Shown here piece after piece: positions 1 to 7,729 of a DNA stretch of 41,916 nucleotides. The DNA lies in assembly GCA_003094535.1 (NCBI GenBank), contig NATV01000091.1:1-41916 (forward strand), written 5' to 3'. Made by a program: the position numbers and the translations under genes. Positions within the stretch are counted from its first letter, which is position 1; each line of letters starts with the position of its first letter. The notes beneath the pieces were generated by a model. It was not told the origin of the DNA, made no database searches, and saw nothing but the letters and a program-made list of their open reading frames with translations. This DNA comes from a gamma proteobacterium symbiont of Ctena orbiculata. GTDB taxonomy: Bacteria; Pseudomonadota; Gammaproteobacteria; Chromatiales; Chromatiaceae.

Positions 1-79
1 AGCTGTAGCCCGGTGCCGCCTGCAGTGCCGATACGGCAAACAGGCATAGACTGGTTAGGGTTATAATAATTCGTTTCAT
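1..79 (-). CDS. Secreted protein, N-terminal fragment cut by window edge
   Basis: The minus strand opens with ATG at 79 and reads 26 codons to the window edge. The peptide begins MKRIIITLTSLCLFAVSALQ and continues AAPGYS, a textbook Sec signal peptide: basic N-terminus, hydrophobic core and a likely cleavage site after ALQA. A strong ribosome-binding site (GGAGG) lies about 6 bases upstream of the ATG, which fixes the start. The mature protein is outside the window, so its function cannot be told. It lies downstream of cbbO on the same strand, with a gap of 192 bases, so it may or may not share that transcript. I saw no further gene in the gap; an 8-base inverted repeat (127-134 with 165-172) is its only visible structure. 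Confidence 0.7.
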   Translation of the reverse strand, partial: MKRIIITLTSLCLFAVSALQAAPGYS

Positions 80-271
80 ATATCCTCCGATCTGTTGGTT
101 GCAACGTCTTTGCGTCCTCCCTGTGAGAGTGCCTAGGGCTGATGGCAAAATCAAGCACATCTGAAGGCACTCCTAGCCTCGTCCGCTGAACTGCCTAACC
201 AGCCAAACAGGGCCCAGTGCAATAACTGATTGAAATCAGAAACAAACCAATTCGGACAGGGAGCACAGGTT

Positions 272-2386
272 TCAGGTGGTAATCTTTTTATAGATATCGG
301 AAACCTTCAAGGGCAGCTTTTCGATCTCACTGACAACCGTATAGTTGGCGGCACCGTACATATGCGGGAGATAGTCCTGCCCCTCTTCATCGATGGTAAT
401 ACAGAAGGCGTGAACTCCCTGGCGCCTGGCCTCGAAAAGGGCCTGTCGTGTGTCCTCGATACCATACTGGCTGCGATACTCGTCATTGTAGTCGTCCGGT
501 TTGCCATCTGACAATGTAACCAACAGTTTGGTTCTCGCCTCCACTTCATTCAGACGATGGGTCAGATGGCGAATCGCCGCTCCCATGCGCGTGTAATCCC
601 CAGCACGTATACCGCTGATCCTCGCCCTGACTCCGACATCGTACGGTTGATCGAATTGTTTTACCGGAAATACCTCGCAACGTTTGCGGCTCATCCCGGT
701 AAAACCGTAGATGGCGTAGCGGTCGCCCAGGGCCTGCAACGCCTCGACCAGTAATACCAGCGCTTCACGCTCCGCCTGATTGACCCATCCCTGGGTAGAA
801 CCCGACATATCCACCATAAACATCACCGCGATATTCCGCTCTTCACGGTGCATGCGGGTAAACAGGCGATCGGTCATCTCCAGTCCGGAATGCATGTCGG
901 CCCAGGCTTCGACAAAGGCATCGATATCGACACCATCACCCTGGGTCTGGCGCTTCAGCAGCCTGTCCTCGTCACGCATCGCCTCGAAGGTCTTGCGCAG
1001 ACTCGATAATAGGCGACGATACTTGTGGATCACCCCGGCAACAAATTCATCATGCTCCTCCTTGACGGGCATCTCTCTGACCACACACCAGTTTTTACGG
1101 TAGTGTTTACGCCGGTAGTCCCATTCCTTGTAGAGATAGGCGCCATCCTCATGATAGGTGCCGCTCCACACATCCTCCGGCTTCAACAGCTCCTCGTCGA
1201 TATCCTTAAGATCGTATTCGCCGGGCCCTGCGGGGGTCAGATACTCTTCAGGGATTTCCCCGAGATCCTGAATTATCGAAGTCAGCAGATTTTTTACCTC
1301 ATCCGTAACCGGCATCGATTTTCCATCGACCAGCAGCTCGATCTGCATCTCCTTTTCCAATTCGAGGCCGTCCAGCGGGGATATCTCAAACCTATCCATC
1401 GGTTCTTCATCAGCATTCGGTTGTTTAAGGTCATCGGCGACCGCCTTTAGGGCTACTCTAAGCCTGGCCTTTTCCCGCTCTATGCGGCGCTGCATAACCG
1501 CCAGGACCAAATCCGGTTTCAACTGGCCATGAAACAGACAGGGTTTGGGTATTGGACCATCGATCAGTTGTTTACTCAGATCGAGTGAGTCCTGGGCTGT
1601 TGCCCCGGGCGCACGAAGGGTAATCATCCATTGCTCCCAGCCAGCAGGCTTTGCTTCGGGATTGAGTCGCTTCTCAAGCGCCTCCATATCCCGATAGAGA
1701 CCAGGAAGTTCCCGTTCGATGCAGGCATTCAGGCGTACCGTTTCAAGCGCATGAAAACAGCGCAATGCCTTGTCGGGCGTCGGGTGCTGCTGCAAATAGG
1801 GGACCAGGTCGGCACGGAAGGTCCCGAAACGAACCTGCGCCCAGTGATAGGCCACCGCAGCCTTGTAGAGTAAGAAGTTATCCCGTTCACGCGGTAGATG
1901 GGCCATTACCGCCGGAAGCAGGATCACTTCGCCATCGGTATGCAATGTGTCGGCCTTCTCCAACGTAAGCTTCCTGCCGGAAAGTCCCTGCACGAAGGGA
2001 AGCAGCACCCCCACCTGTTCGTCAAACACAGAACCGGCAGCCCTCTCCCGTCCCTGTTCGACAAATGCATCCATATCGCGGATCAGGGCCAGCGCCGCAT
2101 GCAGACCGGAGAGATCGTAGATATCCATCCCCTGCACCAGCCAGGCTTCGATCATTGCTTTTTCCATCAGTTGCAGCGCCCGGGGTGCCTGATGGGCAAA
2201 CTGATAGGCTATCTCGATATGGGTACTCGCGGTGCGTTTTATCCAGTCGAGAACGAATGCCTGTTCATCAGCTTCCATCCGCACCAGCTTCTCGCCGATC
2301 TCCCTGGTATTGCGGAAACTGTATTCAACCTCGAAATAGTCGTCGAGCAGATGCCGAATTTGCTGCAGATTGAGCTGCGACCTCAT
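272..2386 (-). CDS. cbbO: CbbO-type von Willebrand factor A protein (Rubisco activase adaptor; NorD relative)
   Basis: A 704-residue protein with a C-terminal von Willebrand factor A domain (about residues 517-700). The metal-binding MIDAS signature is visible as DMSGS near 526-530, with the supporting threonine in GDYTRMGAA and aspartate in LSDGKPDD. The long N-terminal helical part resembles the CbbO/NorD family. In autotrophs CbbO is the adaptor that links the hexameric MoxR-type ATPase CbbQ to inhibited Rubisco in the cytoplasm. It follows cbbQ with a gap of 11 bases, so the two are surely cotranscribed. ATG at 2386 is preferred over a TTG one codon upstream. The closest alternative is NorD, the partner of NorQ in nitric oxide reductase assembly. 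The pair cannot be separated by eye with certainty, and neither Rubisco nor norCB genes are in view. Confidence 0.78.
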   Translation of the reverse strand: MRSQLNLQQIRHLLDDYFEVEYSFRNTREIGEKLVRMEADEQAFVLDWIKRTASTHIEIAYQFAHQAPRALQLMEKAMIEAWLVQGMDIYDLSGLHAALALIRDMDAFVEQGRERAAGSVFDEQVGVLLPFVQGLSGRKLTLEKADTLHTDGEVILLPAVMAHLPRERDNFLLYKAAVAYHWAQVRFGTFRADLVPYLQQHPTPDKALRCFHALETVRLNACIERELPGLYRDMEALEKRLNPEAKPAGWEQWMITLRAPGATAQDSLDLSKQLIDGPIPKPCLFHGQLKPDLVLAVMQRRIEREKARLRVALKAVADDLKQPNADEEPMDRFEISPLDGLELEKEMQIELLVDGKSMPVTDEVKNLLTSIIQDLGEIPEEYLTPAGPGEYDLKDIDEELLKPEDVWSGTYHEDGAYLYKEWDYRRKHYRKNWCVVREMPVKEEHDEFVAGVIHKYRRLLSSLRKTFEAMRDEDRLLKRQTQGDGVDIDAFVEAWADMHSGLEMTDRLFTRMHREERNIAVMFMVDMSGSTQGWVNQAEREALVLLVEALQALGDRYAIYGFTGMSRKRCEVFPVKQFDQPYDVGVRARISGIRAGDYTRMGAAIRHLTHRLNEVEARTKLLVTLSDGKPDDYNDEYRSQYGIEDTRQALFEARRQGVHAFCITIDEEGQDYLPHMYGAANYTVVSEIEKLPLKVSDIYKKITT

Positions 2387-2397
2387 CAAGTCCCAGC

Positions 2398-3195
2398 CTA
2401 GAATAGCGAGGCGCTGAGTTCATTGACCGCCGCCAGCATGTCAGAGTCGTCCGTGAGGGCTTGGGCGACGGACGCACGGCAGGCCACAACCGGTTCGACA
2501 CCGCTGGCGATCAGCTTGGCGGCATGCACCAGGAGCCGTGTGGAAGCCCCTTCATCCAGGCCGCTGCCCTTGAGATTTCTCGTCATATGGGCGAACTTCA
2601 CCAGTCTGGCCGCCATCTCTGCATCTACCGCGGCCTCGTTCTGGATGATTCTTTTCTCCAGTTCAGGTTCAGGATAGTCAAACTCCAGGGCGACGAAGCG
2701 CTGCCTGGTACTCTGTTTCAGGTCTTTGAGTACACTCTGGTAACCGGGGTTATATGAGATGGCGAGACAAAATTCAGCACTCGCCTCAAGCAATTCACCC
2801 ACCTTCTCCATTGGCAGCACACGTCGGTCGTCGGCCAGCGGATGGATGACTACCGTCGTGTCCTTGCGTGCCTCCACGACTTCGTCCAGGTAACAGATTC
2901 CACCCGCGCGCACTGCGGAGGCCAGGGGACCGTCGACCCAGACAGTCTCTCCATCCTTCACCAGAAAGCGCCCCACCAGGTCTGAGGCAGTCAAATCGTC
3001 ATGGCAGGAAACGGTGATCAGCGGGCGCTTCAGACGCCACGCCATGTGCTCCATGAACCGGGTCTTGCCGCACCCGGTAGGCCCCTTCAACATCACCGGC
3101 AGCTGATTTTGATAGGCGGCCTCAAAAACCGCTATCTCATCATTGACCGGCTCATAGTAGGGCTCTTTTTCGAAGTAGTACTCTTCAGGTTTCAA
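2398..3195 (-). CDS. cbbQ: CbbQ-type MoxR AAA+ ATPase (Rubisco activase motor; NorQ relative)
   Basis: A 265-residue MoxR-class AAA+ ATPase of the usual CbbQ/NorQ length. The opening [10 protein letters not shown], followed by [20 protein letters not shown], is characteristic; Walker A is GPTGCGKT at 38-45 and Walker B is CYLDE at about 101-105. CbbQ forms a hexamer that, with CbbO, uses ATP to strip inhibitory sugar phosphates from Rubisco. The only start in frame before the conserved EPYY block is TTG at 3195: reading upstream, no ATG or GTG appears before a stop near 3237. No strong ribosome-binding site precedes it, so translation may be modest. It heads a minus-strand unit with cbbO. NorQ/NirQ is the main alternative identity. 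Confidence 0.8.
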   Translation of the reverse strand: MKPEEYYFEKEPYYEPVNDEIAVFEAAYQNQLPVMLKGPTGCGKTRFMEHMAWRLKRPLITVSCHDDLTASDLVGRFLVKDGETVWVDGPLASAVRAGGICYLDEVVEARKDTTVVIHPLADDRRVLPMEKVGELLEASAEFCLAISYNPGYQSVLKDLKQSTRQRFVALEFDYPEPELEKRIIQNEAAVDAEMAARLVKFAHMTRNLKGSGLDEGASTRLLVHAAKLIASGVEPVVACRASVAQALTDDSDMLAAVNELSASLF

Positions 3196-3294
3196 AATTG
3201 GAACTTCAAGGTTTCTCTGTACTGGCCGTAAAAACTATCTGGGCCAGGCAATATTCGCAACCTATTAAACCATAACCTTGACAGGGGTTTTAGT

Positions 3295-3315
3295 TCTCGA
3301 AGCGGTACTTCGAGA
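3295..3315. promoter_or_regulatory. Perfect 8-base dyad upstream of cbbQ, possible operator
   Basis: The arms TCTCGAAG (3295-3302) and CTTCGAGA (3308-3315) are exact reverse complements around a 5-base centre. The dyad lies about 100 bases upstream of the cbbQ start and is not followed by a T tract in either direction, so an operator is likelier than a terminator. The regulator is unknown; a CbbR-type LysR site would be one possibility in a carbon-fixation context, but this is only inference. Confidence 0.35.
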
Positions 3316-3410
3316 GTGTTAAACAGTCGGCAAAATCGGAGTTTATGGACTTTCAATCCTCGTCAGTCAGCGAGTTAGCCAACAACAGAGAGTCATACTG
3401 ACTTATAATT

Positions 3411-3430
3411 AATAGTTGGTAATAGTTGGT
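3411..3430. repeat. Tandem 10-base direct repeat AATAGTTGGT x2
   Basis: AATAGTTGGT occurs twice back to back at 3411-3420 and 3421-3430, in an AT-rich stretch between the cbbQ and GGDEF/EAL genes. Repeats one helical turn apart can form paired binding sites on one face of the DNA. It could equally be simple slippage. Confidence 0.4.
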
Positions 3431-3565
3431 ACAGCCAATAATTTACGCCGATGACGCGGAGGATTGGGCTGCTGGCAACCGCTGAAAGGAACCCTTGATT
3501 ACAACCATGAGATCCAACCTTTTATCAGCGATTGTCAACTCTACGAGACATTTCAGGGAATGTTG

Positions 3566-6040
3566 ATGCCGGGACAACTACGGACTCTTGTAATCGAAGA
3601 CTCCGAATATGACCATGATCTGCTGTGCAAGACCCTCCAACGTGGCGGTTTGGACCCATCTACCCTACGCATAGATTCTTTGGATTCTCTTAGAGGCGCC
3701 CTGCAATCCGCCGATTGGGACCTTATCCTCTCTGCCACGGACATCACCGACTGCCCTCCCGAAACAAGTCTCAAACTGCTGCAAAAGCGGCAGCTGGACA
3801 TCCCGTTTATTCTGATTTCGGACCATATCGGTGAAGAGAAGGTGGTTGCACTGTTAAAGGCTGGCGCCAACGACTTCATCAACTTCAAAAACCTGGCCAG
3901 ACTGGTACCTGCGATAGAACGCGAGCTCAAGGAGGCCGCGGTTCGCCGCGAAGCGGAAGAGACAAAGCAGGCACTGCATCGCAGCGAGAATCGCTATCGT
4001 CAGCTGGTTGACGATTCGCCAACCCCGATCCTCCTGCTGCAGCATGAAAAGGTCGTCTTTCTCAACAAGGCCGCGAAGCAGACCTTGGCCGTATCGGAAA
4101 GACAACAGCTGACGAATGAACCTATCAGCAAACTACTGTATGAAGCCCCTCCCGAGCTGATGAAAGCACCATTCAGGTTACTGCGCAATCACAACAGCCG
4201 ACCCTACGAGGCTGCCTTTAGGCGCGCAGACGGGGCCATCATACAGGTCGAGGTCTTTGTCAGCCCCGCAGAGCATGAAGGCGAACCTGCCACCCAGCTC
4301 GTCTTTACCGACGTCACCCAGCGCAAGGATTCGGATGTCAAACTGCAGCAGGCGGTGCAGATCATCGAGCACACCATGGAAGGGGTGCTGATAACCGATG
4401 ACCACGGGATGATCGATTCGGTCAATCCGGCATTTAGCGAGATTACCGGTTATTCCGAGGAAGAGATCATCTCCCAGCACCCGCGGATGCTAATCTCCAG
4501 CAGGCACTCACCTGATTTTTTCGACGAGGTGTGGAGCGAAGTAAAGCAGATAGGCTCCTGGCGCGGTGAGCTCTGGAATCAGCGCAAAAACGGAGAGACC
4601 TATCCGGCCTGGATGACGATCAGCTGCGTCAAGGACGAACATGGCTCCATCGTCCACTACGTAGCGGTCTTCTCCGATATAACAAGCATCAAGCAGACTC
4701 AGTCACAGCTCGAGCATCTGGCTCACCACGACTCCCTGACCAATCTACCCAACCGGCTGCTCTTCGAGGATCGCCTCGAACACGCGATCGCCCAGGCAAA
4801 ACGTCAAAAACGCCAGCTCGCGGTGCTGTTCCTCGACCTCGATCGTTTTAAAAATATTAATGACAGCCTTGGCCACGCAATGGGAGACGAGCTGCTGAAA
4901 GAGGTGGCTGCTCGCTTGCAGAATATTTTGCGGGATGACGATACCGCCGCGCGTCTCGGGGGCGACGAATTTACTGTTCTGGTGGAGAACGTTGAAGATC
5001 CAAGTCAGGCGGCGGTGGTTGCTGCCAAGATTCAGGAAAAGTTCAAGGCCCCGTTCAAGATCGCCGGCCGGGAACTCCATGTCACCACCAGTATCGGTAT
5101 CAGCATCTACCCGGAGGACGGCAATGATGTCGCGGATTTGACCAAAAACGCAGACGCCGCCATGTATCAGGCCAAGGAGCAGGGGCGCAACAGCTACCGA
5201 TACTACACCTCGGAACTCACCCGGACCGCCTTCGAACGCCTGCTCCTGGAGACAGAGCTTCGCAGTGCGTTGCAGCAACACCAGTTGCTGCTCTATTACC
5301 AGCCGCAGATATCCCTGCACAACGGCGAGATGACCGGCGCGGAAGCGGTGCTGCGATGGCATCATCCCCGACTCGGGATCATCCCCCCTGCCCGCTTCAT
5401 CCCCCTAGCCGAAGAGTCCGGTCTGATCCATGAGATCGGCAACTGGGTGCTGCAGGAGGCTTGCGAACAGACGCGCTACCTGAATCAGCAGGGACTCTTT
5501 CAGGGACGCATGGCCATCAACCTCTCCGTCAGACAGATCATGCAGACCGATCTGATCCTGCGCTTCGAACAGATCATCGCCAACTCCGGCTGTCCTCCCG
5601 ACATGCTCCAGCTGGAGGTTACTGAAGGCATATTCATGGGCCAGATGAAGCACTCGGTCCCCGTCCTCGACGTCTTCAAGAAACTGGGCGTGTCGATTGC
5701 CATTGACGATTTCGGCACCGGCTACTCCTCCCTCTCCTACCTCAAGCAACTGCCCATAGACAAGCTCAAGATCGACAGGTCTTTCATCCGCGATATGCCC
5801 CATGACAGCGACGCGGTAGCCATCACCCAGGCTATCGTCTCACTGGGTAAGAACCTGGGACTGAGAATCACCGCGGAGGGCATCGAGACCATGGCCCAAC
5901 AGTCCCTGCTGCAGAAAATGGGTTGCCAGGAGGGCCAGGGTTACCTCTACAGCCCGCCCGTTCCCGTGGAGACTTTCGAGGAGATGTTGCTTGAGGGCAG
6001 AAGGACCTTTCACCATCACTTCTCCAATTACGGACGCTAG
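3566..6040 (+). CDS. Receiver-like/PAS/PAS/GGDEF/EAL cyclic-di-GMP signalling protein
   Basis: An 824-residue cytoplasmic protein. Order: receiver-like domain (about 5-125), two PAS domains (about 140-255 and 260-375), GGDEF (about 380-545), EAL (about 560-810). The diguanylate cyclase motif GGDEF is intact at 465-469, with an RDDD inhibitory site five residues before it. In the EAL domain the signature reads EAVLRW instead of EALLRW. The other metal and catalytic motifs (NLSVR, EVTEG, DDFGTG, EGIET) are present, so phosphodiesterase activity is plausible. In the receiver the usual phospho-acceptor aspartate is replaced by alanine (DLILSATDI), suggesting a receiver that is not phosphorylated. 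ATG at 3566 is chosen because AGGGA lies six bases upstream and the receiver then begins at once; TTG at 3464 and ATG at 3560 are alternatives. The gene appears to stand alone. Confidence 0.9.
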   Translation: MPGQLRTLVIEDSEYDHDLLCKTLQRGGLDPSTLRIDSLDSLRGALQSADWDLILSATDITDCPPETSLKLLQKRQLDIPFILISDHIGEEKVVALLKAGANDFINFKNLARLVPAIERELKEAAVRREAEETKQALHRSENRYRQLVDDSPTPILLLQHEKVVFLNKAAKQTLAVSERQQLTNEPISKLLYEAPPELMKAPFRLLRNHNSRPYEAAFRRADGAIIQVEVFVSPAEHEGEPATQLVFTDVTQRKDSDVKLQQAVQIIEHTMEGVLITDDHGMIDSVNPAFSEITGYSEEEIISQHPRMLISSRHSPDFFDEVWSEVKQIGSWRGELWNQRKNGETYPAWMTISCVKDEHGSIVHYVAVFSDITSIKQTQSQLEHLAHHDSLTNLPNRLLFEDRLEHAIAQAKRQKRQLAVLFLDLDRFKNINDSLGHAMGDELLKEVAARLQNILRDDDTAARLGGDEFTVLVENVEDPSQAAVVAAKIQEKFKAPFKIAGRELHVTTSIGISIYPEDGNDVADLTKNADAAMYQAKEQGRNSYRYYTSELTRTAFERLLLETELRSALQQHQLLLYYQPQISLHNGEMTGAEAVLRWHHPRLGIIPPARFIPLAEESGLIHEIGNWVLQEACEQTRYLNQQGLFQGRMAINLSVRQIMQTDLILRFEQIIANSGCPPDMLQLEVTEGIFMGQMKHSVPVLDVFKKLGVSIAIDDFGTGYSSLSYLKQLPIDKLKIDRSFIRDMPHDSDAVAITQAIVSLGKNLGLRITAEGIETMAQQSLLQKMGCQEGQGYLYSPPVPVETFEEMLLEGRRTFHHHFSNYGR

Positions 6041-6450
6041 GCGGAAAAACGGCCGTACCGCTTCTTGATTACAGCGCCCTGTTTAGGGAAATCCATATAT
6101 AAAATCTTATAGCGGACAATTCTGTCATAAGGATTGATCTGGTACGGACCGGTCCGGTCATGGGGAGTGAATCCATCGCAAGCGTGGTGACTCAGCCACT
6201 TACTACCGCGTCATTTATTAGAAAAGACTTATACACCATAACCCAAGTCTATCACCTCATTCGAAAATTCGATGGATTATTCCCAGCTGGGATATAGCAG
6301 GCGCGCGAGAAGACGAGTAAGGTATCGGGTCCAGAATCTAGGGTGCCGAGTGTGACCCGCGATAGTGTAATAACCAAGCTGACAAGTCAAGTATCATCTG
6401 TCAGCGGTTGACCATAGTTAATTGAGCCATTCCGCAACGGAGGAAAATCC
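6041..6450. other. Intergenic region upstream of the qmo operon
   Basis: These 410 bases lie between the GGDEF/EAL gene and qmoA and presumably carry the qmo promoter. I see no gene. Visible structures are a 12-base palindrome CGGACCGGTCCG at 6145-6156, an inverted repeat at 6378-6405 (listed separately), and a good ribosome-binding site, GGAGG, seven bases before the qmoA ATG. No clear -10/-35 pair stands out. Confidence 0.6.
6378..6405. promoter_or_regulatory. Inverted repeat upstream of qmoA, possible operator
   Basis: GCTGACA (6378-6384) and TGTCAGC (6399-6405) are exact reverse complements separated by 14 bases. Their centres are 21 bases apart, two helical turns, as expected for a dimeric regulator. 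The pair ends 45 bases before the qmoA start codon. No T tract follows, so it is not a terminator. The cognate protein is unknown. Confidence 0.35.
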
Positions 6451-7725
6451 ATGACGGAAGTAATCGCAACCAATGAGACTATTCTCGTGGTCGGTGGCGG
6501 CATCAGCGGCATGACCGCTGCATTGGAGGCCGCCGAGACGGGGAAACAGGTCGTACTGGTTGAAAAGCGCCCCTATGTCGGCGGTCGCGTCACCCAGCTG
6601 TTCAAGTACTTTCCCAAACTCTGCTTTCCCACCTGCGGGCTGGAGATCAACCAGCGTCGGGCGAAGATGAATCCGAACCTCAACATCATCACCATGGCCG
6701 AGGTTACGGATATCAAGGGTGAAGCCGGCAACTACACCGCCACCGTCAAGATCAGCCCCCGTTACATAAATGAGAACTGCACCGCCTGCGGCGACTGCGC
6801 CAAGGCAGTGGAGACGGAATTCGACGACGAATTCAACTACAACATCGGCAAGCGCAAGGGTGCCTATCTGCCCCACCGCATGGCCCATCCGCAACGCTAT
6901 GTGCTCGACCCTGCAATCATCGGCACCGATGACGCGCAGAAGGCCAAGGAGGCATGCAAGGTCAACGCCGTAGACCTCGATATGCAGGAAGAGACCATCG
7001 AGTTCAAGGCCGGCGCGGTGATCTGGGCCACCGGCTGGAAACCCTACGATGCGAATAAGATCCAACCCTACGGCTACGACCGCATCGCCAACGTCATCAC
7101 CAGCGTCGAGTTCGAGCGCATGGCCGATCCCAACGGCCCCACCGGTGGCAAGCTGCAGCGCCCCTCCGACGGCAAGGAGGTCAAGTCGGTCGCCTTTATT
7201 CAGTGCGCCGGCTCCCGTGACAAAAACCACCTGCTGCACTGCTCCCGTATCTGCTGCATGGCCTCCCTGAAGCAGGCCACCTATCCGGCGGATGACGTGG
7301 ATATCTCCATCTACTACATCGACATCCGCGCCATCGACCGTTTCGAGGACTTCTATCAGACGGTGAAGGCTAAGGAGAACGTCAAGTTCATCAAATCCAA
7401 GGTCGCCTCCATCGTGGAGAACAAGGAGAACGGCAACCCCACCCTGCACGGTGTCGATACCGAGGGTTACAAGCGCTACGCCGACGAGCATGACCTGGTG
7501 GTCCTGGCCGTCGGCATGGAGCCCAGCGTCGACAAAGAGAGCTTCCCGGTGGAAATCGTCATCAACGAAGAGGGCTTTATCGAGCCCGCACCGGAGAATG
7601 GCGGAGTCTTCGCTGCCGGCTGCTCGTCCGATGCGCTGGATGTCAACCGCGCCGTTCAACACGCCACTGGCGCCGCCCTGCGCGCCATCCAAGTGGTCAA
7701 TCGCGTAGCAGCGACGGAGGGTTAA
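6451..7725 (+). CDS. qmoA: QmoA, HdrA-like flavoprotein of the Qmo complex
   Basis: A 424-residue HdrA-like flavoprotein. An FAD-binding Rossmann motif (ILVVGGGISGM) occupies 11-21. It is followed by the QmoA/HdrA signature CFPTCGLEINQRR (cysteines 58 and 62), an iron-sulfur cysteine set (110, 113, 116 and probably 169), and the block QCAGSRD with HCSRICC (252, 264, 268, 269). It lacks the N-terminal cysteine domain and C-terminal ferredoxin of full HdrA, as expected for QmoA. The Qmo complex exchanges electrons with APS reductase in the cytoplasm; in a sulfur oxidiser it would accept electrons released when sulfite and AMP form APS. First gene of a four-gene operon; qmoB follows after four bases. 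GGAGG seven bases upstream supports ATG 6451. Confidence 0.92.
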   Translation: MTEVIATNETILVVGGGISGMTAALEAAETGKQVVLVEKRPYVGGRVTQLFKYFPKLCFPTCGLEINQRRAKMNPNLNIITMAEVTDIKGEAGNYTATVKISPRYINENCTACGDCAKAVETEFDDEFNYNIGKRKGAYLPHRMAHPQRYVLDPAIIGTDDAQKAKEACKVNAVDLDMQEETIEFKAGAVIWATGWKPYDANKIQPYGYDRIANVITSVEFERMADPNGPTGGKLQRPSDGKEVKSVAFIQCAGSRDKNHLLHCSRICCMASLKQATYPADDVDISIYYIDIRAIDRFEDFYQTVKAKENVKFIKSKVASIVENKENGNPTLHGVDTEGYKRYADEHDLVVLAVGMEPSVDKESFPVEIVINEEGFIEPAPENGGVFAAGCSSDALDVNRAVQHATGAALRAIQVVNRVAATEG

Positions 7726-7729
7726 GAGA

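Larger units (their letters stand above)
3196..3565. other. Divergent intergenic region between cbbQ and the GGDEF/EAL gene
   Basis: These 370 bases separate two divergent genes and must hold both promoters. I see no convincing gene. It contains a perfect inverted repeat at 3295-3315 and a tandem 10-base repeat at 3411-3430, both listed separately. An open frame continues upstream of the chosen GGDEF/EAL start to a TTG at 3464, but those 34 codons look unlike any receiver domain. Confidence 0.6.

Noticed and set aside
6125-6142. CTGTCATAAGGATTGATC as a Pho box upstream of qmoA
   Set aside because: Only the first half resembles the Pho-box repeat; the second half does not match.
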